A stretch of DNA of 64,000 nucleotides from NCBI GenBank assembly GCA_951812925.1, contig OX638372.1, positions 54,744,028 to 54,808,027 on the forward strand, written 5' to 3'. Each line of letters opens with the position of its first letter. Position 1 is the first letter of the stretch. A program made the translations under genes and the position numbers. The notes under the pieces were generated by a model. It was not told where the DNA came from and searched no databases. It was given only the letters and a program-made list of their open reading frames with translations. Origin of the DNA: Calliopum simillimum (lineage: Eukaryota; Arthropoda; Insecta; Diptera; Lauxaniidae). Below are positions 1 through 15,200 of the stretch, one piece after another.

Positions 1-40
1 AACTTTTAATAAAAAATTTGTTAAACAAAAATATACTTAC

Positions 41-234
41 TTGCAATCAATGTTTTAAAATGAATATCGTTGCTAGGAAATGAAGCTTCAACTGTATTTG
101 CAATAACGTAAACTTTGTAATCAGTAAAACTGCTCAAGTTTTTCAATTCAAAATGAAGGTCCTTCGTCGTATCATTGGTGCAATTAGATTTAGCTTCTAA
201 AGTGCAGTTAAGTATGTGGCGTTCATTGTTTTGA
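41..234 (-). CDS. dome: dome coding exon 11 (FN3, last exon in window)
   Basis: Encodes [20 protein letters not shown], a typical FN3 F-strand, and ends with one base left over before GTAAGTAT, so at least one more exon lies left of the window. Confidence 0.85.
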
Positions 235-3200
235 CTGAAAAAAAGGAAAAATATTTATATTTTTAGCAGAGAATATGGAGAAATAAAATGTTAAGCTTAC
301 ATAATGGTATAATAACGTAAATCTCCATTTATACGCAGTGGTGGCATCCATGTGATCCAAGCTGAATTACTTGTTATGTTGCCAGATTCTAAATTTCGAG
401 GCGGAGTAGGAGCTAAAAACAATAAATATTGAGATTTGTGATAAAAAAACTAAAATAATAATACATCATCGTCATTTTTACAAAAAACATTTTTCAATTA
501 CTTAAAAGCTGCTATTTGTCTTTAGTCTTACCTTCTTCATTTGTTTGAATTACTATTGGATCACTTGTATTACCACGTTTCGATTTAGAAAACATAAATA
601 ATTGCAATTTATATGAAGTGAAAGGTTTTAGGTCAGTTAATAAATATTTCTTTTTTGTCTTATCTATGGTTACAGTTTTACTTTCATCCAAACATTCCGC
701 AACATCTTTCAACGAATTATGTACACTTTCAACAACACAGTAAGTCAAATTGTAACCTTCCAACAATGATGTACAAATACTGTCTGGACTCCATTGTATT
801 TGGATAATGCGAGATGATATTGCCATTATCTCTGGTTCAAGTTTTACTAAATCACCTGAAGAATCTGCCGGACACATTGTCCAATGCATACCAGAATTAT
901 AATCAATATAGTTTGCGGAAATCGCCAAATTGAGAGTATGATCTTGAATTTGTGGTGCTGTAACATAATTTGTGGCATCCTTACTAATGTGTTCAAATTG
1001 AATGGTTCCCTAAAAAACACAAAAAATACATAAAATATCACAATAAATTAAAAACAAAAATATCACCACCTCGCATTCATTTAACAAAGCACGTTTAGAC
1101 TGACACCAAAACACTGTATAATCTATTAGATCAGCTTCATCAATTGGTGGACTCCAGGATAACGTATATGTTCGATTAGGTGTATGATAGACATTTCTGA
1201 TCCATCCAGGTGATTTGAATTTTTGGTTTCTTATTGGATGTATCGTTATAGTTTCACTTTCAACTGATTCACCAACATCATTTCTGCTTTTTATAGTAAA
1301 TTTATACTTATGATCTCTTTCCCAAGGAAAGGTAGCTGAAGTGTTATCAATATGGAGGGGTAACGTAGTTCTGTGAATGAAAAAAAATAGAAATTAAGAA
1401 TAATTTAGGTGCTTACAAATATCAAGGCAAAATTTTTCAATAAAAGCCTTTGAAAAAATTTGAATCTGAACACTATCTCGAATAAGTTTGCTTTAAATTC
1501 AGAACAAGAATGAGGTATTAAGTTCCCCGTATCTTGATCTAAATCTGGGAAAATATTACCATATATAAAGTAGTACTTAAAATGTTTTTTCAACCAAAGA
1601 TTTCAGTGAATGAAAAAGAAAACAAGAGCTAAAAACAGCTGATAAATTTATATAATTAAGATTCAAGATTTCATCGATTTTTATAAGGGGTCGTTCACAT
1701 GTTACGTTACACAATTTTCGACCAATTTTGAAACCCACCTCCCTGGTCCTAACTTACTATGACTAAAATCTCACTATCATTTTAAGTCATCAAATCTTCC
1801 CGAGATTATGCACAAAAAGTGTTAATATAACATGTGTTCACTAGATAAATTTTTTTATTTATTATGTAATATATATTTTTTACTGAACTTACGTTTCAAT
1901 ACCATCTCGTTGGACACTCTTAATTACGTATTTGAAATTTGGTCCATTCTGATGATAAACCGGAAGTTGTTTCCAATAAAGTCTAAGTTGTGTTTCAGTT
2001 GGATCAATATAAAAACTTCCCACATCTGTTATAGGCGCAGATTTCGGTAGCCGAGGCTTTGTTTGAAATGTATATAGTGATGGCTCACTCCACATGGTAT
2101 CATCATAACGTGTGGATTTTACTTTTATGCGAAAACGAACAGTATATGTATAGAAAGCATATGGCAAATCAAAAAGTTTTAATTTATATTCCGATTTATG
2201 ATTGCTTATTTCATAATTAGTATAGTTCATCCAATTAAAGTCATAGGGACGAATCTTAACTTCATATTGTAGTCCTTTGTAGTAACTATATCTTATCCAA
2301 TTCCAAACAAGATAAATACTGTTATCTGTCAATTGATCAATGTGTAAGTCTGGACGTGCTGGTATGACTATGAGAAATCAAATTACAATATTAAAATTAC
2401 AATGTTATGCATACTGAAAGTATAAAATTGTTTAACAATGGTCAAAAAGCATATTTTAGGATATTTCTTTTTCTTGAATTCTTGAGAGATTATTACGAAA
2501 TATTTGTTAAAGCATCAACTGTTAGAAAAAAATTATGAGAAATGCCTAGAAGTTCCTTTCATCTCAATGGAACATAGCGCACCACATACCAAAAATACGC
2601 CAAGGAAAATCCCTTTATGATATTTTGATGTGTGTTGCATAGATATGAGTCATAGACTTTTTCATTTCATGAAGCTGCTGCGAGAACCATCGAGAAAGTT
2701 CTAGCATACATTAAGCATAATTTTGTATTCAGATTTTTTTGATAAATTCACACATTGTACTAAACTGTAATCTCACTAGAATAATTCGGTACTCAGACGG
2801 CAGAACAAATATATAATTTCATTTATAATTTAAACTTACTACTTTCATCATGATTTATCCAAAATGTTTGCTTATTTGTATCTAATGCGTTTTCTCCCAT
2901 TAGTGAGAAATTGTAGAACTTGTAGTTGGCGCGATAATTATTTTTGTCTAGCGTTAGATTGCAAATACCATGCGATTCCTGTATATCCAGCACACATTTT
3001 TGTACGTAATTCTGCGAATAAATTTGACGATGAACACGAGATCCGTTTTTACTCGTAAAAGATTGTACATATAACTTTTTATTTTATTTTTTATTGGAGT
3101 TAGTAGAATTAGTGTATTAACAATTTCGTAGTTAGTGAAATTTTTATTAGGAGTAAGTTGTGTATGTAGAACCAGTTTTATATGGTGTTAATTATAAAGG

Positions 3201-6200
3201 TGAAATAAAACATGCAAAATGTTAAAAATAAGAAAAAAAATAATTATTTGTTTATGCGAAATTTAACTAAATATAAATTAAACATACGCTGCAAAAAAAA
3301 AGGTATAATAATAAAAATTTATACATTATAAGCTTCTGATTAGAAATGAGTTAAGCAAAAGGATATTTGAATCAATTCATTTCCGTAATGTATTTAATTT
3401 CTCTAAATTCGATATAGCAGACTTGGGGGTTTTGCATTAAATTTTATTTTTCACAAAATTTAGTGCTAATGAAAAAATGTTAGATAGTAAAATGTAGAGA
3501 AACTTATCAAGTGTTAGTGTAAATTTTTTACTATCAGAAAATGCAGTTAGTGTTAGTGGAACAGTTTTTTATTTTCGCTAAGTTTAGGTAAGAATTTTCA
3601 AAAGATTCCACTAAATTTAGTGCTACTGAAATTTGATTGTAATGAAAAAATTACCATTATTTAATTAATCTGTTGAAAGGGAAAATTTATTTCATTGAAT
3701 TTAATGAAAATTTTCAATAGTTTTATTGAATTTAATGAAAATATTCATTAAGGTTTCATTAAAATATCCATTTAAGTTTCATTAAATTCGATTAAAGTTT
3801 CATTAAATTTAATGGAACAGATTTTCACGTTCATTGAATTTAACCCTTTCGAAACGGTTGGGACAATTAATCCCAAAAATTTTGGATAAATACATAATTC
3901 GCTTATTAACGTTACTTAAATGGAATGAACTAATAATAATTATTGAGATTTTTATTGTAGTAATCAGTTTTTTCTTATAACCACTCCAAGGACATTATAT
4001 CACAAATATTCAAATCAAAAACATCTGTTGAAGTATAGACCAGAGGCGCTTCGTTGGCGAAAATTTTAATTTAGAGACGGTCAAAAATTTTACTTAAATT
4101 TTGTTTTACAAATATTGTATACTAAACAGTTTTTTTCCAAAATTTACACATCAAAAAAAAGTAAACAGATATTAATGTAATTCTTTTCCTTTCGATTTAA
4201 ACAACACATCCTGTGAACATTTTTCCACAAATATTCAATAGTATTAAATATCTGTTTGCTTTACAACATTGTCTTGCTGGATGATCCAGTTGCCTGATAC
4301 ATCGAATAAAGTGTTAAATTTGTTAAAATTGCAACAAATTAATAACAGATCCATGATGAGAGCATTTCATAAAAAATGCTTACATGGAAGAAAACCATGC
4401 AAGAAGCAATTCAAATCAAAAGTTAACGAGATAAAGCGAATGGTTGTTGCTAAAATATACAGACATGAGGCTCCATTTATTTGCAAAAACATTTTATTCA
4501 CTGCCGAAAGCATGTTTGAAATTTTTGGCGCGAAAAATTCACCAAAAATATGGTGAAGCAAAAATTGAGTAAAGAATGTGTTGTAAGCATTCTTAAACAT
4601 GATGGAGAGGATCGGTTATAGTATGGAGTTGTATGGCGGCACCGGTATCGGTAATCTTGTTTTCTATTATTCTGCAATGAAGAAAACAGATTATTTGGAT
4701 ATTTTAAAAAACAATCTTGCCGATAATGTAGAGAAATCGGGCTTATCAAGTAACTGGATCTTCCAGCAGGACAATCTTATAAAGAAAACGTCCACAATTG
4801 TCAAGGAATGGTTACTGTAGAATATATATAAAATCGACTTTACAGTTTGCTGTCTCACATTCAAGTGAAGTATCTTATTTTTATTTATGATATTCAAATC
4901 ATAAGATACTACAGTTACTACACCACACTCCTAAGAACCTCTGTCACCCGCCGCAATCACCAGATCTTAATCCTATTCAACATTTGTGGGAAAATGTTGA
5001 CAGGAAAATCAGAGAAAGGAACATTTCTAGTTATTAAGGGAATAATGGAGCGAAATCTCGAAATCTGGTCAATTCCATTAATCTTTATTAAGCTACTTAC
5101 AAATTTATTAAAATTAAGTAAAAATAGTAAGCCACTTAATTAAAGCTTTGGTGCAAATTAGATTCGAAACTTACCGGCGACTGAGCGGTATAATTTAAAC
5201 TGTAAGTTGTCATGATGTTATTCTTCGGAATAGTGAAATTGCACACCATGTATGTAAAATCATAACCACGACATTGAAAATCTTCGATGTCAGCAGGTGG
5301 AGTACCTAGTTTAAAAAATATAAAAAATTATTTAATTATCATAAATTTAGACTTTGTTCCTTATTGCTTTTTCTCACAAAAAATGGGACATGGACTATTT
5401 GATATATCGTGGCGTCAATTGTAAATCACCCAATCTTATTTAATTTCGAAAAATAATTTTCTTCTATTTTATAGATGGCGACTCTACTTTATTAATAGAA
5501 GAAAAACATTTTTCCAATCTTCAACAGTAAGTGAGTTCTGAGCTCTTCTGTAGCTCTACTAAAAGTTTTAGAAAAAGTTTTGATGGTTAACAATTGATGC
5601 TACGATACGTACACAACTGACTGTATTTATAACTCATACATGAAATATTTAAATCTTACCAACATATACTTTTGAAAATCCAATAGCTTTATCTTCGCAT
5701 TTGCAAAGGTAGTTTGAATTTTGCGCAGGTGCATTGCGTAGCATATAAATAATGGACGATTCATTTACAATCTGTGTTTTTTTAACATGGAAAAAAGAAA
5801 ACAAAATGTTAAACACTGCACGGTTCTCCGGAAATAGGTTTTATTGATAGTTGGCGGAAACTCAGATTTTCTTTCTGTTAGACAATGATGTTAGCAACAA
5901 AATTACAAAATTTTTAAAATCGCATCCGCCCTCAAAATAGGTCGAAAAACGGTATTTTTGAAAAAACACAACAATCCAAAACAAAAAAAAAATCATTATG
6001 TCGGTGTTGAATCCGAATCCAGTCTCAGAATTGCTCTATAACGTATAGTTTTCAAGATATTCCAACATAAAAGTTCAAAAACACGATTTTTAAGGTTACA
6101 TAGAGGACGCACCAAATTGTTTTGCCCCGCTTGGCACTATTTTTCGTCTTCAAAATAAACTATTAATTAGTCTTGCATGATTTTTCTTTGAAAAGACACC

Positions 6201-9200
6201 ATGGGTAAAAAATCATATGCAAATTATGTTGTACAGCAAAAGAAACATATTCTTGAAGTTAGTTTATTGACTGTTTTTTTTATTGCTTGTATAGTACTAA
6301 TGAAAGTACCAACGCGCTTTTTCTAAATTGAAGTATGATAATTTTATATTGAACTAATTAAACAGTCATTTTTGCAATTTTTCAACAACAGACGAAAGCA
6401 AGTGTTAACATGGAAATTGATTACATATGTTTCGGCTACTTCCACATACATATTTACATATTTTTCATATATAAACATGTATATAGCCTCATCAGATCAG
6501 TTTTAGTTAAATCTTGCCAGAAACCGTACTCGAACCCGTGACTCCGGTTTTCTAATGAAAGAGAACGCGGTGCTTAAGCGATTGTGCTATAGGCCACGAG
6601 TAAACTCTCTGAGCAGGATCGCCATTATGCATAACTCATAAGGCTCACTAGCGCCGTCTGTTGTGAAAAATTGCCAAATTGTTAGTTGGTAACACACTCT
6701 GGTTTTGAGACATGCTACGCTAGCTACAATTAAAACCTACAAGGGCGGATTTGTTTTCCACATACAATGCAGGCTCTCGAAATTACGAGAATTTTAATGA
6801 TAGATAGGCAGGTTCCCCTAGATAAATTATGAAGTTAGTTTATTGACTGTTTTTTTTATTGCTTGTATAGTACTAATGAAAGTACCAACGCGCTTTTTCT
6901 AAATTGAAGTATGATAATTTTATATTGAACTAATTAAACAGTCATTTTTGCAATTTTTCAACAACAGACGAAAGCAAGTGTTAACATGGAAATTGATTAC
7001 ATATGTTTCGGCTACTTCCACATACATATTTACATATTTTTCATATATAAACATGTATATAGCCTCATCAGATCAGTTTTAGTTAAATCTTGCCAGAAAC
7101 CGTACTCGAACCCGTGACTCCGGTTTTCTAATGAAAGAGAACGCGGTGCTTAAGCGATTGTGCTATAGGCCACGAGTAAACTCTCTGAGCAGGATCGCCA
7201 TTATGCATAACTCATAAGGCTCACTAGCGCCGTCTGTTGTGAAAAATTGCCAAATTGTTAGTTGGTAACACACTCTGGTTTTGAGACATGCTACGCTAGC
7301 TATATCGACGGCTTATATTCAATACACTCTATCTACAAAAACACAATTTTTCAGGAGAGCAAAAAAACTGTTTTATTCGCTATTTTTTATAGTGTTAATC
7401 AAACGAAGTACTACGATATTAATTAAAAAGAGCCACTAGACCCTTCAAATAAAAAAATTAAAAAAAACCTTAGTTATTCGCCTTATTATAGCAGATAGAG
7501 GATATTGCAATTCAAATATAATATGAAATACGTGTTCAAACAAGCAGATAGAGCCTATTGCACAATAATAAAAACCAATTTTTTTATGAATTATTTATTA
7601 ATAGATGGTTTTTTAGCAAAAGAAAACTCAAAATAGGTTAGGCGCCTGGCAGACTTGAGAATGCAAAATATGAGAACCGAAACCTGAGCTCAGATTATTA
7701 TAGGTCCTTTTTTTTATAGCCGTCTATTTTAACCTTTGATCTGCTTATTATGAATCCAAACTTGGTTTTTTTTCTATCATGTAAGGATCCTGAGTTATCC
7801 TTGCTTATAGCTTGCTATATAGCTCTAAGTAGGTAGTGATTTTTGGACTTCTAAGAAAAGATAACTCAGAATTCTTACATGATAGAAAAAATCCTAGTTT
7901 AGATGCGTAATAAGGAAATTCCAGTTAGTGATGAACAAAATTATTCTTGGTCTTGATTCTTGATCTTGGTCTCGGTATTAGACCAAGACGCTGATATCAT
8001 TGCTAGACCAATAGACTAATAAGTGTGTCACGCCCGTTTCAAGCATAAAATCATATCTCAATTCGAAATTTGGCATCTTTGAGACCAAGACTTAATGACC
8101 AAGACACAATATGCAAGAACAAGACCAAGACTGCTTTGATCTTGGTCTTGGTTTGCTCACCACTAATCCCAGTACACCATAAACTGCTATAAAAAACTAG
8201 GGCGCAAGACTATGGTAGGCCTGGGCGGGGAGTATGGAATAAAGACCCTTGCTCCTGGGTACATCAACTTTCTAGTAACTTGGGGTACTTTATATAAAAA
8301 TCTGAGCTCAGATTTCAGTTCTGATGTTTTGCATTCACAAGTCCGTCTGGATACCGTTCTAATACCCAGTTTCTTTTGACTCGTATATACAATTGAGGAG
8401 TGGCCGTACCAAAGGGCCTAAGTACCATTTCGAGGCAAAAGTAATCTCATACATATTATATGCCATAATAATCAGTTATTTGACCGGTATAATTTTTTTA
8501 ACATAATGCCATCAATTCCACGCCATCGAGTCAATTTTTCGTGAAAACAGAAAACAATTATTATCATTTCTAACAAAATGTCACCCGATTCATATTATAA
8601 CACAACTTTTGCCTCGAAATTGTACCTAGGCCCTTTGGTGCGGACACTCCTCAATTTTATTAATTTTCAAATCAAGTTTAACCGATCACGCCCATTTTTA
8701 ATCCCAGATAGCCTAGTAATATTGTTCTCATCTGTACCAAATTTCATGAGTCTAGCCTTATTTGTTTGTTTACAGAAGGGCCAATCACGACTCAGCAGGG
8801 CTATCAAGGTTCAACATACAAAACTGAAATCAAGAAAATTTATTTTCACCATTTGGAGCCGATTGACGACCGTTTGTCACGATCTTGTATATAACAGCCA
8901 CCCAATAAATATAATAAAATGAAAAATCTTTCATTTTTCATATGTAGATAGAGGATATTGCATTTCACAAAATCGATTGCTGTAGATAGTGAATTTCTTT
9001 AAATGGAAAAAAGTAGCTCTGGAAGCAAATTTTTCGTTTGGAATTAATATCATAGATGCCATTTGTCTCAATGAAGGTTTTACCATCAAAAACTAATTTT
9101 CGTGAAAATTGTAGATAGAGGGTATTGAATATAAGCCGTCGATATACATGTTTATATATGAAAAATATGTAAATATGTATGTGGAAGTAGCCGAAACATA

Positions 9201-12200
9201 TGTAATCAATTTCCATGTTAACACTTGCTTTCGTCTGTTGTTGAAAAATTGCAAAAATGACTGTTTAATTAGTTCAATATAAAATTATCATACTTCGAAA
9301 CATATTCTTATTGTACTTATGCATTATTATATAAATAAATGAAATAATCCACGTACGATTTTTAACTTTCATGTATTATTTAAAAGTGGTCATAACTTGT
9401 TAAGGAAAAATTATACAAGACGAATTCACAGCTTATTTTGAAGACGGAGAATATCACTAAGCGACGCATTTAGTAGCAAAGACCAAAACAATTTGGTGTG
9501 TCCTCTATATAACCTCAAAAATCGTGTCTCTGAACTTTTAGGATAGAATATCTCAAAAACCAAACAAAAACAACATATACACCGCGTCCTCTATATAACC
9601 TCAAAAATCGAGTTTTTGAACTTTAAGGATAGAATATCTCAAAAACCATACGTGATAGAGCAATTCTGATACTGGATTCGGATTCATCACTGACATATAC
9701 ACCGAAAATGACTTTTTATTTTGGTTTGTCTGGGGTTTTTTATTTTACAAAAATTCCGTTTGTATAAAAAGAGAAAATCAGGGTTTCCGCAAACTAACAA
9801 TTAAACACAGTTCTGTTGAACCGTGACTGACTAAGCAGAATATGATTAATAAGCACTGAATAGCATTGTTTGACGTTTAACGAGTACTTAAGTATTTAGA
9901 CAACGTCCAAAGGCTGTTTAAGAACTGACTTGTATGTATGTTAAATAAAGTCTTCCGTCAAAAACTGCAGCCAAATTAAATACAAAAATAAATTTGTCCA
10001 ATTTTTTGGTTAAAATTTAATTTATTGGGTGTACAACTTAAAAACCGGAATTTGACAGTGGTTGTCCGTACTAACAAATATCGTGAAAGCTCGAACTTTA
10101 TATATATGTCATTTTGAAGGTACATTTGACAGCTGTCAAAATCAGTCAACAAAACAATTTTATCTTGTGTGCATCATTATTATTTTTCACGATGAATAAC
10201 TTCGGAAATTGGAGAAAAAGACAGCATTTGCGGGGAGGTTCTGTTGGGTCATTTTTTTCCAAAGAAAACAGCTGCCGAAAGTCATCGCATTCTTGTAGAA
10301 GCTTATGGGGACTATGCTCCAGCTGAATCAAGCTGTCGTGAGTGGTTTCGACGGTTTAAAAGTGGTTATTTTGATGTCGAAGACAAAGAACGTCCTGGTC
10401 AGACCAGCTAGGTGTGATCCATTATGAGCTGTTGCCAGGTGGCCAAACCATTAATGCTCAACTCTATCGTCAACAATTGATCCGATTGAAGCAGAAAATC
10501 TAGACAGAACGGCCAACGTATGCGACCAGACACGAGTCAATCATTTTCCACCACGATAACGCTCGGCCACATATTGTTGCCCCAGTCAAAAATTACCTGG
10601 AAAACAACGGATGGGAAATTTTGCCTCATCCGCTTTATAGCCCAGACCTTGGACCATCAGACTACCATTTGTTCCGATCGCTGCAGAATGCCCTATCAGG
10701 AATACGCTTCACTTAAGTTCAAGATATCGAAAATTGGATAGATTCATTTTTGGCCGCCAAGCCGGCGCAATTTTTTTGGGATGGAGTTCATAAATTGCCT
10801 GAAAGATGGGGAAATGTTGTAGCTTCCAATGGACAATACTTTGAATAAAATATATTGTAACATTTTTCCACAATAAAGCATCAAATTTCGCTAAAAAATT
10901 CCGGTTTTTAAGTTGTACACCCAATAATTCATTTATTTTATTCGATAAATGTGTAAATGTCTCGAAAACCTTAAAAAAAATTTAAGAGCTGCCAAAGTCA
11001 ATACTAATTTTGGCAGTTTTCTACCAGTTGCTAGGTTTTCGAGGGATTTACACGTTTGGTGGAATACTCTTATTAAATTTTATATTTATTTATTTATATA
11101 ATTTAATTTAATTTAATTTATTGGGAAGAAGTTTGGATCTAATTTCGAAGATATAGCCCCCGGAAGTTCGGACGGATATATTTAGTTTTAATAAAAATCA
11201 TAACACTAGACAACAGCCAAAATGTAGCATTTCGCAAACCATATTTTCTAAACTAATTTGAGGTCGCTGGTCTTATTTCAGTGAAATCTTAATAACTTTT
11301 TAAAATATTATCCGATTTTCAAATTATTTGCAATTAAATACACTAATAACTTAAGATACAAAAAATCCAAATTTTCGATTATCTCAAGATTTTCGGACTC
11401 AGTGACCTTAAATTAGTTTAAAAAATATGGTTTGCAAGATTTAACATACAAAATTTAATTATGAATAATGTTGTGTAATAAGTTGCCAATTTTTTTCTTG
11501 CTTTATTATCAGCTTTTTTTATTAAACTTCCTGGAAATTAAACGATTTATAAAAAAAAAAAAAAATCATTCATTCATTTGACGATAAGTAGCATTATTCT
11601 GGCCAGAAACAGTTGTATTTAGTGTTATTGTTATCGTTGAATTTGTTGCTATCGTTTTGGGTTTTATCTTACTTGTTAATGGTGTAGTAATTTCTATTGT
11701 TGTCCACAAATTTAAAAGATTTCAAAGAAGCTATATTAATAATTTTTTTATAAAAAAATTATTAATACCTATAACTTAATTACAATAGATAGAAATGGCA
11801 TATCAGGTAAAAGCAAATAAATTACCCTTACTTATTAAGACTATGAATTAGGTATATATTTTTTTGGAACAAAAAAGTTTTTCCTACAGATTTTAGAAAA
11901 ATCGCAAAATCTTCAAGACAGCAAGCAAAATTTTAAACTAATATATAAACGTTCTCATAGCCGGGTAAGACATCATTAATTTTACATCCATATCAACCTA
12001 TGCAAATATATTGATATTTTTTTTTTTTTAAGTTATATCCGCATCTTCCGATGGCTATATTTCCAAAACTAGATCCGTCCTCAATTTTTTCATGTAATTT
12101 AAATTGCAATATCATGGTGGTGCCAAATTTTTAATAAACGTCACCTGTTACTTGACCACTACTTAATCAATGTTCAAGCTAATCAGTCGCTCAGCCAGTG

Positions 12201-15200
12201 ATGGTTACTTTTATTTATACAGCTGATATCATATGGTCGCCTCAATACTACGACTAGGTAACGCTAATTTACTTGTTTTTAGAAAAATCAATATTAAGAT
12301 TGTGGAGCGGATTGAGCAGCAGACCAAGAATATCATAGGACGCATATCCCAAAATATATAATTTAGGAGTCACCTAGTGGTAGTATTGATAGAGCTTAAA
12401 CTAACCTTTATATCATCCGCTGAAACATTTTTGCCAGATCCCTCTTCGACAAAATACAATGAAGAGCTGTCTTTGCCAGAGAACTTTTGCAAGTTCATAA
12501 AACATGTTATATTCGTACTACCACCAATCTCAATCTCAATAGTGTTTGGATATGTTTCTAAATATAGAACATTAATAAAACTTTATAGATAAAATCATAA
12601 GAACGATAAACAATGAAGAAGCACCACATACGAGTACAATTACACAGGTACAAATTGATAAACGTGGAATATAGTCTAATAGAATACGTAAGTTAACTTA
12701 CCACCTGGAGAACGGTATGCCAATATTTCCGCAGAAAATATCCATTGTACTAAAATATAATATGACAAGGTCACGAACGGAAAGCTAAAAAATATATTTT
12801 TTTTATTATTGTTTAATATTTACAAAAAATTAAGAAAAAAAAACAAAACAATTATCTTTTAAATACGTCGTATGTATATACTATTAAATAAACATAGAAA
12901 AAAATTTAAACACACTTTCATTTTCACAGCAATAACACCGTCCGACAAAATTCAACTTTTGCTTGCACAACTGATAATATGGTTAAAAATTGGTTTCGTA
13001 CGTCTTCCCAATTTTCTGGATCAAGTCGAATTTTTTTTTTTAAGCGGTTTTTGAAGTTTTCTGTACAAAAAAAAACATATTCTTGTGTTGAATCGACTTA
13101 CTAAAATTTACGATTCTTACACCAGAGATATATTACGATTTTTGAAAACTTTTGCATTATATTACGAGGAATATTTTTTGTAGAAAACTTTAACCCTCTA
13201 CATCCTCCCCCCCAAAATGGGTCACTTTTAACTTTTTCCTACCACTAAATAGACTGCATTTTTATTTTACTTTTGACGCAAATTTTCTTTAGTTTAAAGC
13301 ATTTCTCGTCTTTGGTAGCCCTTAGTGAAATTATCCGTAGAATATTTTTGTGGAATACTTTAACCCATTATAGGGCAGTTTTCGGAAAAAGGGGTTAAAA
13401 AGGCCCATAAAAACAGGATATAATGGGTTGTCTTAAAGAAAAAAATTTTCTTGTGTGATTTCGTTATGATCTTAAAAACACAAATTTTATCCAAATGTAG
13501 GGGAAGGTAACCGGTTGTGAGCCGGGTTTCGTTTTTTGCCCGTAACTTGCATTCAAGTATACATTTTTCGGACTTGTTTGTACCAATGGAAAGCTGGAGG
13601 CAGTAGGTAACCAAAAAGAAACAATTTTTCTATAATTTTTCAACAAAAAATTTTTTTAACAAATTTTGTAAAGGGCTTGTTTTTGGACAAAAAAAAAAAT
13701 GTATAACCGGTTGTGGGCCACCCTGAAAAATCCAATTCAAATGCAAAATTATGAAAAAAACCAGTAAAGGAATATGTATTATCAAAGTTTATTTATCAAT
13801 GAAGCCTCTAGTGGCGAAAAAACATCAAGAAAATGTGACTTTTTCATATTATTAATCATCCTCATCGGATTCGCAATTTGGCTTTCGGCCGCGATTTGAT
13901 GATTTTTTGGGTGAAGCGGCTTGCAAGGGGCCAAGTTCATCCAAAAGACAGCTAACAGAAGTCGATTTATTTATTTTATGGTAACCACAACCGTTTACAA
14001 AAGGTGGCCCACAACCGGTAACGGCAGCCATCCCTTAAGTGACTGGCAAAATTCTCGTGGCGAAAAATTTTGAGCAAACTCGATATAAAATCGGAAAATT
14101 TAACGCAAATAACTACTGCATAAAAATGCATAACACTCACCTCTTTGCAATATTTCACTTCGCTTTATCACACTCGCAAAATCTTCAGAAATTACTTTAT
14201 TGAAAATTTCTCAATTCATCAATTTTTTTTGTTTTGTTGTAGCTGCGGGTCAGATGCGTCCTTTCACTTCAGTGTTTGCACTAATACTGTCTATTGTCAA
14301 TGTACACATAACCTCATACTCAGATCTGTCATATTTTATAAACGTCAAAAAATACAAGAGGTGGCGCACAACCGGTGACGGCCCACAGCAGGTTACCTTA
14401 CCCTACTTTTAGAGTTTATCATGTGAAATTTCGAAAATACTTTTCTTGCGGGTATTTTAGTTAAAAAAAAATATATGCTTTATGGTTAATTTGAGATATT
14501 TTTTTTATATATACCATACCATGATTAAGGCACAAAAATTTGAGATACCGCATGACTCATTTGGAGCATTTTTCGTATCGCATCTCGGCTTGATAAAGTT
14601 TTATTGCGAAGTCAAAAATGACCAAATGAGTCGTGCGATATCTCAAATTTTTCATCTTGAATCAAGGTACATAAAAAATCATATCTTGGGAAAAAAAAAA
14701 AATCAGCGATATATTGTTTTGTTAGCTAAAATACCCACAAAAAATTTGTCTATAATATATTAGACCATTATATACAGTTTTTATGGGTCTATTTTACCCA
14801 TTTTTCGAAAAACTGGGTTAAATTATTCTACAAAAATATTATACGGATAATTTCACTTGGGCTCACCAAAGGCAAGAAATGCTTAGAACTTAAGAAAAAC
14901 GCGCCAAAAATGTAATATGAAATGTGAGATGTCTTTCGGGGCCATCCATTAATTACGAAAGATTTTTGTATCTTTTTGAGAAAAGGTCAAAAATTACCCA
15001 TTGGTGGGGGTTATAGAGGGTTTAAGTTTTCTACAAAAATATTTCTCGTAATGTCCTGCAAAAGTTTTCAGTAAATGTGATATACCTCAGATGCAAGGAT
15101 CGTAAAATTAAGTATGTAGGTGTACAAATATGAAACCGGTAATGACATCTAGCGGTCGATAGCCGTATATGTATGAGCTTCCGAACCGTACCAAATGTCT

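Larger units (their letters stand above)
6255..7302. repeat. 472-bp direct duplication (6255-6726 and 6831-7302)
   Basis: Two units of 472 bp, apparently identical, separated by 104 bp. Each begins GAAGTTAGTTTATTGACTG and ends at GCTACGCTAGCTA. The unit contains a tRNA-like segment on the minus strand. The first part of the unit occurs a third time, inverted, at about 9147-9300. They do not look like LTRs (spacing far too short, no TG...CA ends). Confidence 0.8.
5836..9805. mobile_element. nested foldback element cluster in dome intron 4
   Basis: Outer arms are inverted: 5836-6240 (starting with a GATAGTTGGCGGAAACT-like edge) against about 9400-9805 (ending GGTTTCCGCAAACTAACAAT). Both arms carry the motif ending in GAGCAATTCTGA-type sequence that recurs across the window. 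Inside lie a 472-bp direct duplication, a second foldback (7301-9146) and inverted copies of the duplicated unit (9147-9300). No coding capacity seen. Likely a non-autonomous, multiply invaded element. Confidence 0.65.

Noticed and set aside
2864..3058. Plus-strand open frame of 64 codons
   Set aside because: Antisense of dome exon 6.
6517..6600. A functional tRNA gene
   Set aside because: A- and B-box resemble a tRNA but acceptor and anticodon stems do not form; two identical copies inside a repeat point to a SINE.
6255..7302. The 472-bp direct repeats as LTRs of a retrotransposon
   Set aside because: Only 104 bp between them, no TG...CA ends, no primer-binding site or polypurine tract; an internal pol III promoter fits better.
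14482..14763. 93-codon open frame with [18 protein letters not shown]
   Set aside because: Lies in the arm of the composite foldback and is read from repeat sequence with an inverted partner; no known domain.
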